This document shows, in pieces, positions 25,130 through 33,031 of a stretch of DNA of 42,295 nucleotides. The DNA lies in the NCBI GenBank assembly GCA_024644465.1, contig JAHEKY010000018.1:1-42295 (forward strand), written 5' to 3'. The translations under genes and the position numbers were made by a program. The DNA comes from Ilumatobacteraceae bacterium (GTDB taxonomy: Bacteria > Actinomycetota > Acidimicrobiia > Acidimicrobiales > Ilumatobacteraceae). Each line of letters starts with the position of its first letter. Position 1 is the first letter of the stretch. Below the pieces are notes generated by a model that made no database searches, had not been told where the DNA came from, and saw only the letters and a program-made list of their open reading frames with translations.

Positions 25130-25828
25130 ATGACCGGACCGGAACGTGCGCCGACCGCGGGTTCCGACCGCGTCGTCGCGCGCCCGAACACGACGTTCAA
25201 GCCCCGCCGCCGGGCGCTGTCGGCGGCACGCCGGCAGGACCTCGAGCGTTGGCTGGCCCGATGGGGCCTGGCGGAGGCCGGTCCCGAGATCGAGTGGTCG
25301 GCGATCTTCGGTGGGCTTCCGGTCGTCGTCGACATCGGCTTCGGACACGGGGAGACGACGGTCGAGATGGCGCGCGCCCGGCCCGACCTGGCGATCGTCG
25401 GTATCGAGGTCCACACGCCCGGCGTCGTCGCCGTCCTCGACGCGATCGAACACGATCCGTTGCCGCACGTCCGCGTCGTCCACGGCGACGCGTTGCGGTT
25501 CCTCACCCGCGTGCCCGCCGCGTCGCTCGCCGGGGTGAGGATCTACTTCCCCGACCCGTGGCCGAAGCCGCGCCACCACCAGCGACGGCTCGTCCGGGAG
25601 GACGTCGTCGGTGCGCTCGCCGATCGCCTCGAACCCGGTGGGGAACTCCACCTCGCGACCGACATCGCGCACTACGCAGCTGCGATGCAGCGGGCGTGCG
25701 ACAGCGAGCCGCGCCTGGCCGGCGGGATCATCGAACGGCCGCCTTCACGCCCGCTGACGAGATTCGAGCAGCGGGCGCTCGCCGAGGACCGGCAGCCGGT
25801 CGACCTGCGCTACCTCCGCGTCGGCTGA
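25130..25828 (+). CDS. trmB: tRNA (guanine-N7-)-methyltransferase TrmB
   Basis: A 232-residue SAM-dependent enzyme that forms m7G46 in tRNA. DIGFGHGETTVEMA is the SAM-binding motif, GIEVHTPGV ends the second strand, and IYFPDPWPKPRHHQRR is the TrmB-specific signature. The C-terminus keeps TRFEQRAL, the usual TrmB ending. I chose ATG 25130; the frame is open upstream into the preceding gene, without similarity. It starts 28 nt after the MFS gene and may be co-transcribed. Confidence 0.95.
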   Translation: MTGPERAPTAGSDRVVARPNTTFKPRRRALSAARRQDLERWLARWGLAEAGPEIEWSAIFGGLPVVVDIGFGHGETTVEMARARPDLAIVGIEVHTPGVVAVLDAIEHDPLPHVRVVHGDALRFLTRVPAASLAGVRIYFPDPWPKPRHHQRRLVREDVVGALADRLEPGGELHLATDIAHYAAAMQRACDSEPRLAGGIIERPPSRPLTRFEQRALAEDRQPVDLRYLRVG

Positions 25829-25902
25829 ACCGCCCCAGGCCGCCGACTCGCGGATCAGCTCGACGTCGACCTCGATGCGGTGAGGTCCCGCACCAGATGT
25901 CA

Positions 25903-25916
25903 CTTGCGCGCGCAAG
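25903..25916. promoter_or_regulatory. 14-bp palindromic operator in the pirin promoter
   Basis: CTTGCGCGCGCAAG is a perfect palindrome ending 4 nt before the -10 box TATCAT (25921-25926). A wider inverted pair, CAGATG (25894-25899) and CATCTG (25924-25929), encloses it. Position between -35 and -10 is typical for a repressor site, and the TTGC-N-GCAA style is common for MarR-type regulators. The regulator is not identified. Confidence 0.55.
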
Positions 25917-25920
25917 CGAG

Positions 25921-25926
25921 TATCAT
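25921..25926 (+). promoter_or_regulatory. -10 box TATCAT, leaderless pirin gene
   Basis: TATCAT is followed by 6 nt and the ATG at 25933. Confidence 0.55.
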
Positions 25927-25932
25927 CTGCGC

Positions 25933-26997
25933 ATGAGCGCCGTGCTGCAGACGTTCCCCCTCGGGATGCACTGGCCGACGATCGATCCGTTCCTCTTCGT
26001 CGCCCACCACCGCGACGACTACCCCGCAGGGACCGCGGAGTTGGGCCCTGCCGCCGCGCTCACCGGGCGCGCGATCGGTCAGGACTTCGCCGGCATCGAC
26101 GGCTGGAACATGTACCACGGAGCGGCCGTGCCCGGCTTCCCGCAGCACCCGCACCGCGGGTTCGAGACCATCACCTACGTCCGGACCGGATACTGCGACC
26201 ACAGCGACTCGCTCGGCGCGACGGCGCGTTTCGGTCGCGGCGACACGCAGTGGATGACCGCCGGCCGGGGCGTGGTCCACTCCGAGATGTTCCCGCTGCT
26301 CGATCGCACGGGTCCGAACCCGCTCGAGCTGTTCCAGATCTGGTTGAACCTGCCGTCGACCGACAAGATGGTCGATCCCTACTTCACGATGTTGTGGAGC
26401 GAGCACACGCCGATGCTCCCCGTCACCGATGCCGACGGCCGAACGGTCGACATCACGGTGATCGCAGGATCGCTCGCACCGACCGCCGGTGCGCCGATCG
26501 CCGAGGCTCCCCAGCCGCCGCCGAGCTCATGGGCCGCGCACCCGGACGCCGACGTCGCGATCTGGCACCTTCGTCTCGACGGCGGCGCGTCGTGGGCACT
26601 GCCGCCCGCAGCCGGGCGCGACACGCAGCGCGTGCTGTATCCCTTCGCAGGTTCGTCGGTGACCGTCGACGGCGCCCCCATCGAGGCGGGCACCGGCGCA
26701 GTGCTCGACTCCCACGCACCCATCGACGTGACCGCCGGAGACGGTGGCGTCGAGTGCATGGTCCTGCAGGGCCGCCCGATCGGCGAGCCGGTCGCGCAGT
26801 ACGGGCCGTTCGTGATGAACACCGAACAACAAATCCACCAGGCGTTCGAGGACTACCGCGCAACGCAGTTCGGCGGCTGGCCGTGGCCGCGCGACGACCC
26901 CCACCACGGGCCGACGCGCGGGCGTTTCGCCGTGCACGCCGACGGCCGGGTCGAGTCGTTCGACGGCACCCACGAGCTGACCGACACGGCCCCCTGA
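25933..26997 (+). CDS. Pirin-family protein
   Basis: A 354-residue bicupin. The metal ligands appear as QHPHRGFET (two His) and GVVHSEMFP (His and Glu), as in pirin. The C-terminal cupin is also complete (RVLYPFAGSSVTVDG to CMVLQGRPIGEPV), followed by the family tail EDYRATQFGGWPWP. Bacterial pirins are redox- or quercetin-responsive iron proteins with quercetinase activity in some cases; the role here is unknown. A palindromic operator in its promoter suggests regulated, perhaps stress-induced, expression. ATG 25933 is supported by the -10 box 6 nt upstream. Confidence 0.9.
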   Translation: MSAVLQTFPLGMHWPTIDPFLFVAHHRDDYPAGTAELGPAAALTGRAIGQDFAGIDGWNMYHGAAVPGFPQHPHRGFETITYVRTGYCDHSDSLGATARFGRGDTQWMTAGRGVVHSEMFPLLDRTGPNPLELFQIWLNLPSTDKMVDPYFTMLWSEHTPMLPVTDADGRTVDITVIAGSLAPTAGAPIAEAPQPPPSSWAAHPDADVAIWHLRLDGGASWALPPAAGRDTQRVLYPFAGSSVTVDGAPIEAGTGAVLDSHAPIDVTAGDGGVECMVLQGRPIGEPVAQYGPFVMNTEQQIHQAFEDYRATQFGGWPWPRDDPHHGPTRGRFAVHADGRVESFDGTHELTDTAP

Positions 26998-27041
26998 ACC
27001 GCGCGCTCGACCCGCGCGTGTGAGCGGATCGGAAACCGGCC

Positions 27042-27077
27042 CTGACATCTGTGAAAAATGCGGCCAGACTGTTCACA
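27042..27077 (+). promoter_or_regulatory. Promoter of the homocysteine S-methyltransferase gene, with inverted repeat
   Basis: CTGACA (27042-27047), 17 nt, CAGACT (27065-27070), 6 nt and the ATG at 27077 make a good promoter for a leaderless mRNA. An inverted repeat TGTGAA-N16-TTCACA (27050-27055 and 27072-27077) spans the -10 region and may be an operator. Confidence 0.55.
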
Positions 27078-28060
27078 TGACCGTGTTGCACGAACTCCTG
27101 GCCGAACGTGGGGTCCTCCTGATCGACGGCGCCATGGGGACCGAATTGTTCGCACGCGGCCTCGGCTCGGGAGACCCCCCTGAGGCGTGGAACGTCGACC
27201 ACCCCGACCGGGTCAAGGCCGTGCACCGCGACTACATCGACGCGGGCTCGGACATCGTGTTGACGAACACGTTCGGCGGGACCCGATTCCGCCTGAAGCT
27301 CCACAAGCTCGAGGACCGGACGATCGAGATCAATCGAGCCGCCGCCACGATCGCCCGCGAGGTCGCCGACGAGTTCGATCGCCGTTTGATCATCGCGGGG
27401 TCCATGGGGCCGACCGGTGAGCTGCTCACCCCGATGGGCACGATGACGATGGCGTCATGTGCCGACGCGTTCGCCGAGCAGGCCACCGGATTGGCCGAGG
27501 GCGGCGCGGACGTGCTGTGGATCGAGACGATGAGCCATCTCGACGAGATCGCGGCAGCCGTCGAGGGCGCCCGGTCCGTCAGCGACCTCCCGATCTGTGC
27601 GACCCTCAGCTTCGACACCGCGGGCCGCACGATGATGGGCGTCACCGGCACCGACGCCGTCGCCCGGCTCGCCGAACTCGGCGTGGCCGCGATCGGCGCC
27701 AACTGCGGCAACAACCTCGCCGACACCGAGGCGGCACTGCACGAGATGCGCGCCGCCAACCCCGACATCCTGTTGATCAGCAAGGCGAACGCCGGGATGC
27801 CGGAGTGGCACGGGACCGAGCTCCACTACAGCGGCTCCCCCGACGTGATGGCCGCCCACGCCCACCGCCAGCAGGAGGCCGGCATCCAGCTCATCGGCGC
27901 ATGCTGCGGCAGCTCACCGGAACACCTCCAGATGATGCGTCAGGTTGTCGACGGCGAGCTCCCGGTGCCCGAAGTCGAATTCGAAGTCGCGGTCGTCCGT
28001 CAGGTGCCGAAGGGGCGCGCCCGCACCGGGCGGCGGAACCGCACCACCAGGGCCGACTGA
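27077..28060 (+). CDS. Homocysteine S-methyltransferase family protein
   Basis: A 327-residue TIM-barrel methyltransferase with zinc-thiolate chemistry. LLIDGAMGTEL is the family start, and TNTFGGTRFRL, AGSMGPTGELL and WIETMSHLDE follow. The zinc ligands are Cys in GANCGNN and the Cys pair in GACCGSSPEHL. It resembles rhizobial-type betaine-homocysteine methyltransferases and the first MetH domain, but lacks the folate and cobalamin domains, so it is a free-standing enzyme. The methyl donor (betaine, S-methylmethionine or another) is not resolved. A GTG at 27020 is in frame, but the promoter favours ATG 27077. A basic C-terminal tail (about 15 residues) is unusual. Confidence 0.88.
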   Translation: MTVLHELLAERGVLLIDGAMGTELFARGLGSGDPPEAWNVDHPDRVKAVHRDYIDAGSDIVLTNTFGGTRFRLKLHKLEDRTIEINRAAATIAREVADEFDRRLIIAGSMGPTGELLTPMGTMTMASCADAFAEQATGLAEGGADVLWIETMSHLDEIAAAVEGARSVSDLPICATLSFDTAGRTMMGVTGTDAVARLAELGVAAIGANCGNNLADTEAALHEMRAANPDILLISKANAGMPEWHGTELHYSGSPDVMAAHAHRQQEAGIQLIGACCGSSPEHLQMMRQVVDGELPVPEVEFEVAVVRQVPKGRARTGRRNRTTRAD

Positions 28061-28084
28061 CCCCTGCCGACGAACCCGGCCGGG

Positions 28085-29230
28085 TCAGCGTGCGGCGCGC
28101 AGTGCCAGCGCGCGACGGGTCGCCTCGGCGGCGTTGGAGGAGCGGACGGTGATGTGGCCCATCTTGCGCCCCGGACGGGCGTCGACCTTGCCGTAGAGAT
28201 GCAGTTTGGCGGTCGGGTCGTCGAGTGCGTCGACCCAGGTCGGCTCGTCCGGCCCCCACAGGTCGCCGAGCAGGTTGACCATCGCCACGCCGCCGCTCGT
28301 CATCGTCGTCGCGCCGAGGCCGACGCCGCACACTGCCCGGATCTGCTGCTCGAACTGGCTCGTCACACTCGCGTCGAGTGTCCAGTGGCCGCTGTTGTGC
28401 GGACGAGGAGCCAGCTCGTTGACGACGAGGTGCCCGTCGGCGACGACGAACATCTCGACCGCGAGCACGCCGACGTAGTCGAGCGCATCCGCGACTGCCA
28501 TCGCCAGCCCCTCGGCGCGGTCGACCACGTCGGCCGGGACGTTCGCCGGGACGATCGAGACATCGAGGATGCCATCGACATGGGTGTTCTCGGCGACCGG
28601 CCAGTTCGTCGTGCGCCCGTCGGCCGTCCGGGCGACGATCACGCTCAGCTCGGTCTCGAGATCCAGGAGTGACTCGACGACACACGGGACGCCACCGAGT
28701 TGCGCCCACGCGGCGTCGACCGCTGCGATGTCGTCCACCCGTCGCTGACCCTTGCCGTCGTAGCCGAGTCGTGCGGTCTTGACGATCGCTCCGCCGGCGA
28801 CGAGCGACGGGTCGACGACGGCGCCGTGATCGTCGAGCACGGCGAACGGCGCAACGGGGAAGCCGTTGTCGACGAGGAACGCCTTCTCGGCGGCGCGGTC
28901 CTGCGCAATACTCACGGCCGCAGGTGACGGGGCCACTCGTGTCGTCTCTGCGAGCCGCGCGAGCGCCGCCGCCGGTGGGTTCTCGAACTCGGTCGTCACG
29001 ACGTCGCAGTCGAGCTCCAACCGACGCAGCGCAGCCGGATCGTCGTACGCCGTGCAGAGATGATCGTCGGCGACCGCCGCCGCCGGGGCGGACGGGTCGG
29101 GGTCGACGACGATCGTGCGGTACCCCATCGTCCTCGCCGCCATCACCGCGTACCGCCCGAGCTGGCCGCCGCCGAGCATGCCGATCGTCGTCGGCGGGTG
29201 GAGCGCCGCGAACGGGTCGGCGATGGTCAC
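28085..29230 (-). CDS. purK: 5-(carboxyamino)imidazole ribonucleotide synthase PurK
   Basis: A 381-residue ATP-grasp enzyme of purine synthesis that makes N5-CAIR from AIR, bicarbonate and [19 protein letters not shown] is the N-terminal signature, with [20 protein letters not shown], and the metal-binding [14 protein letters not shown] following. Length is normal. The ATG at 29230 overlaps the purE stop by 4 nt, so purE and purK are coupled. Convergent with the methyltransferase gene, with 24 nt between stops. Confidence 0.97.
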   Translation of the reverse strand: MTIADPFAALHPPTTIGMLGGGQLGRYAVMAARTMGYRTIVVDPDPSAPAAAVADDHLCTAYDDPAALRRLELDCDVVTTEFENPPAAALARLAETTRVAPSPAAVSIAQDRAAEKAFLVDNGFPVAPFAVLDDHGAVVDPSLVAGGAIVKTARLGYDGKGQRRVDDIAAVDAAWAQLGGVPCVVESLLDLETELSVIVARTADGRTTNWPVAENTHVDGILDVSIVPANVPADVVDRAEGLAMAVADALDYVGVLAVEMFVVADGHLVVNELAPRPHNSGHWTLDASVTSQFEQQIRAVCGVGLGATTMTSGGVAMVNLLGDLWGPDEPTWVDALDDPTAKLHLYGKVDARPGRKMGHITVRSSNAAEATRRALALRAAR

Positions 29231-29730
29231 GGCGCTGCCGGCGGGAGCTGTGACGACGCGGCGCGATCACGTTGTTCGTTGCGATAGCGATCGAGCGCCG
29301 CCCGCAGGTCTGCGTCGTTGTTCGCCAGCAGCGCGACCGCGAACAATGCCGCGTTCGTCGCGCCGGCCTCGCCGATCGCGAACGTCGCGGTCGGGATTCC
29401 GGCGGGCATCTGCACGATCGAGTACAGCGAGTCCTGCCCGGACAGGTGGCGGGATGCGACCGGCACACCGAGCACCGGGACGGTGGTCTTCGCGGCGAGC
29501 ATGCCCGGAAGGTGCGCTGCGCCGCCGGCGCCGGCGATGATCGCCTGCAACCCGCGTTCGGCAGCCTGCTCCGCATAGACGAACATCTCGTCGGGCATGC
29601 GGTGGGCGCTGACGACGCGAGCCTCGTGCGCGACGCCGAACCGGGTGAGCACGTCGACCGCCCGCTCCATCGTCGGCCAGTCGCTGGCCGAGCCCATCAC
29701 CACACCCACGACGGGCCGCTCGTTGTCCAC
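29227..29730 (-). CDS. purE: N5-carboxyaminoimidazole ribonucleotide mutase PurE
   Basis: A 167-residue class I PurE that converts N5-CAIR to [17 protein letters not shown] is the phosphate-binding start, SAHRMPDEM contains the catalytic His, and [28 protein letters not shown] and [22 protein letters not shown] are conserved. The GTG at 29730 has TAACCT 6 nt upstream. It is the first gene of the purE-purK pair. Confidence 0.97.
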   Translation of the reverse strand: MDNERPVVGVVMGSASDWPTMERAVDVLTRFGVAHEARVVSAHRMPDEMFVYAEQAAERGLQAIIAGAGGAAHLPGMLAAKTTVPVLGVPVASRHLSGQDSLYSIVQMPAGIPTATFAIGEAGATNAALFAVALLANNDADLRAALDRYRNEQRDRAASSQLPPAAP

Positions 29731-29736
29731 GGCGTC

Positions 29737-29742
29737 AGGTTA
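29737..29742 (-). promoter_or_regulatory. -10 box TAACCT, leaderless purEK mRNA
   Basis: On the minus strand TAACCT is followed by 6 nt (GACGCC) and the GTG at 29730. Confidence 0.5.
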
Positions 29743-29769
29743 CGCGCGATGCAGGCGCGGCAACTGCGG

Positions 29770-30036
29770 TCAGGCGCCGACCGTCGCCGCGACGGCACGG
29801 GCGAGCGGCAGTGCGGCACCGTTCGACACGCCGCCACCGTGGTCGCCGATCTCGCGGCCGAAGTAGAAGATCGCGCCGAAGATCGCGATGAGCACCATGA
29901 TCACGATGATCCATTCGATCGTCGGCGAGAGACCCCGGCGGGCGGCGATGTCGCCGCTGCGGCGGGTCGGTCGGCCCTTCGGGGGCGTGTACCCCTTGCG
30001 GTTCGAGTCCGTGGGTTCGGTCGACGTCGATGCCAT
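29770..30036 (-). CDS. Small single-TM protein with basic N-terminus
   Basis: An 88-residue protein. The first 40 residues are polar and basic (NRKGYTPPKGRPTRRSGD), followed by one membrane segment (IEWIIVIMVLIAIFGAIFYFG, about 41-61) and a short Gly/Ala-rich tail. The KGRPT stretch recalls the basic heads of other actinobacterial membrane proteins, but I cannot assign a family. It lies between purE and ribE on the same strand, with 83 nt to the ribE stop and 39 nt to purE. Confidence 0.7.
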   Translation of the reverse strand: MASTSTEPTDSNRKGYTPPKGRPTRRSGDIAARRGLSPTIEWIIVIMVLIAIFGAIFYFGREIGDHGGGVSNGAALPLARAVAATVGA

Positions 30037-30119
30037 CGGTCACCAGCCAAGCAGACGTCCGGCGACGGTTTCAAGCATCGCGCAGGGTGTTTCGGAACGG
30101 TTTGCGGCTCGCCCGGCCG

Positions 30120-30719
30120 TCATCGGTCCGCGGGCCGACGCCACGCAATCAGCTTTTCGATGTACTTCGCGGTCACGTCGACTTCGAGGTTGACCGGGTC
30201 GCCCGGGCCCTTCGCGCCCAACGTCGTGACCGTGGCGGTGTGCGGGATGATCGCCACGGTGAAGCCGTCGTCGAGCGCGTCGACGACTGTCAGGCTGATC
30301 CCGTCGACGGTGATCGAACCCTTCTCGACGACGTATCGAGCCAGCGCGGGGTCCATCGTGACCCGCAAGTCGGGTGCTGGTTCGACGATCGTGCCGACGC
30401 TGTCGACGTGGCCCTGGACGAGATGGCCGCCCAGCCGGTCCTGCAGACGGACCGGACGTTCGAGGTTGACCGGATCCCCCGGAACGAGCGCTCCGAGGTT
30501 CGTCCGCGCGAAGGTCTCCTCGCTGACGTCGGCCACCCACCAGCTCCTGGACGGTTCCGCGTGGTCGAGATGGACGTCGACGACCGTGAGACAACAGCCG
30601 TTCACCGCGATCGAGTCGCCGATGCCGGCGTCGACGACGACGGTCTGCGCCTCGATGCGCAGCCGCGCGCCGTCGCGCTCGCCGACGACGCCGAGTTCCT
30701 CCACGATTCCCGTGAACAT
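30120..30719 (-). CDS. ribE: Riboflavin synthase alpha subunit
   Basis: A 199-residue enzyme with two similar lumazine-binding domains, residues 1-95 and 96-190. MFTGIVEELG is the standard start; the first domain has the VNGCCLTV motif and the second SITVDGISLTVVD. LGGHLVQGHVD sits at the domain junction. It dismutates two 6,7-dimethyl-8-ribityllumazine molecules to riboflavin. ATG 30719 has CAGGGAC about 6 nt upstream. The frame is open far upstream (to 31325), but that part is antisense to another gene. No RFN riboswitch was seen in the roughly 60-nt leader. No other rib genes are in the window. Confidence 0.96.
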   Translation of the reverse strand: MFTGIVEELGVVGERDGARLRIEAQTVVVDAGIGDSIAVNGCCLTVVDVHLDHAEPSRSWWVADVSEETFARTNLGALVPGDPVNLERPVRLQDRLGGHLVQGHVDSVGTIVEPAPDLRVTMDPALARYVVEKGSITVDGISLTVVDALDDGFTVAIIPHTATVTTLGAKGPGDPVNLEVDVTAKYIEKLIAWRRPADR

Positions 30720-30775
30720 GATGCCGTCCCTGAAGAGTTGGTGCCGCCGCGCGGTGCGGGGCCGGAGTCGCGCCG

Positions 30776-30781
30776 ACGATA
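30776..30781 (-). promoter_or_regulatory. Possible -10 TATCGT for ribE
   Basis: TATCGT on the minus strand, preceded by CGG, lies 57 nt before the ribE ATG. It would give a leader of about 50 nt. Confidence 0.3.
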
Positions 30782-30814
30782 CCGAGTCGTGACCGTGCGT
30801 CGGTCGAGCGGCGC

Positions 30815-30820
30815 TACGTT
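30815..30820 (+). promoter_or_regulatory. -10 box TACGTT, leaderless DinB-like gene
   Basis: TACGTT is followed by 7 nt (CCCCGGG) and the ATG at 30828. Confidence 0.5.
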
Positions 30821-30827
30821 CCCCGGG

Positions 30828-31451
30828 ATGAGACAGCTGTTCCTGCTCGGCGCCGCCGTCGTCCGCGACGCACTCGCCGACCCGCGCGTCGCCGCCGCGT
30901 GGCCGCAGCCGTCGGTGCTCGAGGAGCAGACGATCGGTTCGCTGGCCGGCCATCTCGCCCGAGGCGGAGTGTGGGTCGTGGGCGACTATCTCGCCGCAGC
31001 CCCGCCGGGACCCGACGTCGACATCGAGACCGCGGCGGAGTACTTCGCCGACATCGCCGATCATCTGTCCGCGTCGGACCACCGAGCGATCCGCGATCGC
31101 GGCGCAGCCGTCGCGGCCGACGGACATGGGGCGGTGCTCAGGCATCTCGACGATCGTCTCGCTGCGCTCGCCGAGCAGCTCGCCGACGAGCCCGCTGCAC
31201 GAACGGTTGCGGTGTACGCCGGCAAGGTGATGCGGCTCGACGACTACCTCTGGACACGTCTCGTCGAGCAGGTCGTGCATCTCGACGACCTCGCCCGCTC
31301 GCTCGACGTCGAACCGTGGCGACACCCACCGGACGCCGCCGCACTCGTCATCGCGTGCGGCGCGGAGATCGGCCGCCTGCGGCGGGGTGACACGGCGATG
31401 ATTCGCACCCTGTTCCGAGAAGGGTTCGCCGAGAGCCTCCCCGTGCTCTGA
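30828..31451 (+). CDS. Maleylpyruvate isomerase N-terminal (DinB-fold) domain protein
   Basis: A 207-residue alpha-helical protein. LEEQTIGSLAGHLARGG and DDYLWTRLVEQVVHLDDLARSL are the metal-binding helix motifs of the MDMPI_N/DinB superfamily, with the His of VVHLDDL as a likely ligand. In actinobacteria these proteins are often mycothiol-dependent transferases or isomerases. The substrate is unknown. ATG 30828 is supported by the -10 box; the open frame upstream is antisense to ribE. Confidence 0.78.
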   Translation: MRQLFLLGAAVVRDALADPRVAAAWPQPSVLEEQTIGSLAGHLARGGVWVVGDYLAAAPPGPDVDIETAAEYFADIADHLSASDHRAIRDRGAAVAADGHGAVLRHLDDRLAALAEQLADEPAARTVAVYAGKVMRLDDYLWTRLVEQVVHLDDLARSLDVEPWRHPPDAAALVIACGAEIGRLRRGDTAMIRTLFREGFAESLPVL

Positions 31452-31513
31452 AGCACGCGGCGGTCAGCCCTGCCTGGCCGAAACCGGCCGGGATCACCAT
31501 GGGCCGCGACTGT

Positions 31514-31519
31514 TACGGT
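31514..31519 (+). promoter_or_regulatory. -10 box TACGGT, leaderless SDR gene
   Basis: TACGGT is followed by 7 nt and the GTG at 31527. Confidence 0.5.
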
Positions 31520-31526
31520 CGTCGGC

Positions 31527-32294
31527 GTGTCGACGCAGCCGCTCACCGGTCGAGTTGCCCTCGTGACGGGCCTGTCGCGCCGCGCCGGCATCGCGATGGC
31601 GGTCGCCCAGCGGCTCGACGCGATGGGCGCGACCGTGTTCGCCAGCGGGTGGCCGACGCATGACGCAGAGATGCCCTGGGGGGAGCAGGAGCTCGGCGAG
31701 CTGCCGTTCACGGTCGGCCGCCACGACCTCGAGCACCCGGCCGCGCCGCATGAGCTGATCGACGAGACGATCGAGTTGCACGGCCGGCTCGACATCGTCG
31801 TCGCAGTGCACGCGCGGAGCTCCCACCAGTCGCTCGCGGCCGTCGATGCGACCGAGCTCGACCGGTGCTGGGCCGCGAACGTCCGCAGCATCGTGCTGCT
31901 CGCTCAGCGGTTCGCCGCGGTACACGAACCCGCGCCGCTCGCGTCCCCGCCGTTCGGGCGGATGCTCTGGTTCACGAGCGGCCAGCACGTCGCGCCGATG
32001 GACGGTGAGATCGCCTACGCGGTGACGAAGGGTGCCCTGCACCAGATGACCCGCTCGATCGACCATGCACTGTCGGCGAGCCGGATCATCGCGAACTGCG
32101 TCAACCCCGGGCCGGTCGACACGGGGTGGGCGTCCGGCGACGTCGTTGCCCACGTCGCCGACATGTTCCCCGACCGGCGCTGGGGCACTCCCGCCGACGT
32201 CGCCAACCTGATCGCGTTCCTCGTGAGCGACGACGGCTGCTGGATCCGCGGGCAGGTGATCGATTCCGAGGGAGGCTTCAGCCGCTTCGGGTGA
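31527..32294 (+). CDS. Short-chain dehydrogenase/reductase
   Basis: A 255-residue SDR. The cofactor motif is TGLSRRAGIAMAV near residues 14-26. The active site has Ser in FTSGQHVA and YAVTK (Tyr and Lys). CVNPGPVDTGW and the C-terminal SDDGCWIRGQVIDSEGGF are typical of 3-oxoacyl-ACP-reductase-like SDRs. The usual NAG motif is replaced by HAR (VAVHARSS). The substrate is unknown. Its end overlaps the convergent APH gene by 17 nt. Confidence 0.88.
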   Translation: MSTQPLTGRVALVTGLSRRAGIAMAVAQRLDAMGATVFASGWPTHDAEMPWGEQELGELPFTVGRHDLEHPAAPHELIDETIELHGRLDIVVAVHARSSHQSLAAVDATELDRCWAANVRSIVLLAQRFAAVHEPAPLASPPFGRMLWFTSGQHVAPMDGEIAYAVTKGALHQMTRSIDHALSASRIIANCVNPGPVDTGWASGDVVAHVADMFPDRRWGTPADVANLIAFLVSDDGCWIRGQVIDSEGGFSRFG

Positions 32295-33027
32295 TCCGTG
32301 CCCGCAACGCCGCGACGTTGACCCGTTCGCCGGGGGTGAGGAACGCATCGGCGAGCCGATGATCACACGCGGCGCCGAGGAACGCGTCGACGCGGCGACG
32401 GCCGGCGGCCCGGCGGAACGTCGAGACCATCACCTGCTGCGCGAGACGATCGCGCGGGTTGTCGACCTCGTACGTCGCCATGATCACGTAGGACATCGCC
32501 GCGTCGAAGCCGGGCGGACCGCCGGTGGCATTCGTCCAGTCGATCACGATCGGCCCTCGGCGCGACATGATCACGTTCAGCGGGTGCAGGTCGAGGTGTA
32601 CGACCCGGTCGACGTGAGCCGCGTCGCCGTCCGAGCGCGGGGTCCAGCCCGGCGACATCATCCAATCGGGTGCGACGATCCCTCCGATCTCCTGCTGCAG
32701 CCGGGCGAGGCGGCGGGCGTGGCCGACCACCATCCACGGACGCTGCTCCAGATCGGCGAGCATCGTGATGCCGTCGATCTTCTCCATCACGATGTCGGTT
32801 GCGGGGTCGTGATCGCCGCTGAGCTCGAGAACGCGCGGAACGTCGACACCGCGCTCGCCGATGTAGGTCATCACTCGCGCCTCGTGGCCGGGATCATGAC
32901 GCCGGTCGCGGTAACGCCGCAGCACCGTGCCGTCACCGAGGTCGAACACGTCGGCTGCCCGGCCACTCGCGAGCAGCGGGCCCGGCCCGTCCCGAGGCGC
33001 CCCGGCTGGCTCGTCGCGGCCGGCCAT
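32278..33027 (-). CDS. APH-fold phosphotransferase family protein
   Basis: A 249-residue kinase-fold protein. LASGRAADVFDLGDGTVLRRY is the nucleotide-binding start, HEARVMTYI has the conserved Glu, HLDLHPLNVIM is the catalytic loop and VIDWTNATGG the metal-binding region. It belongs to the aminoglycoside phosphotransferase/homoserine-kinase-like superfamily, and its substrate is unknown. ATG 33027 lies 4 nt after the stop of the upstream PLP-enzyme gene (TGAGCTGATG), so the two are coupled. It overlaps the SDR gene tail to tail. Confidence 0.85.
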   Translation of the reverse strand: MAGRDEPAGAPRDGPGPLLASGRAADVFDLGDGTVLRRYRDRRHDPGHEARVMTYIGERGVDVPRVLELSGDHDPATDIVMEKIDGITMLADLEQRPWMVVGHARRLARLQQEIGGIVAPDWMMSPGWTPRSDGDAAHVDRVVHLDLHPLNVIMSRRGPIVIDWTNATGGPPGFDAAMSYVIMATYEVDNPRDRLAQQVMVSTFRRAAGRRRVDAFLGAACDHRLADAFLTPGERVNVAALRARITRSG

Positions 33028-33031
33028 CAGC

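Noticed and set aside
27020-27076. Upstream extension of the homocysteine methyltransferase with a CEKC zinc-knuckle look
   Set aside because: The stretch contains a good promoter, an inverted repeat and AT-rich codons unlike its neighbours. ATG 27077 is the likely start.
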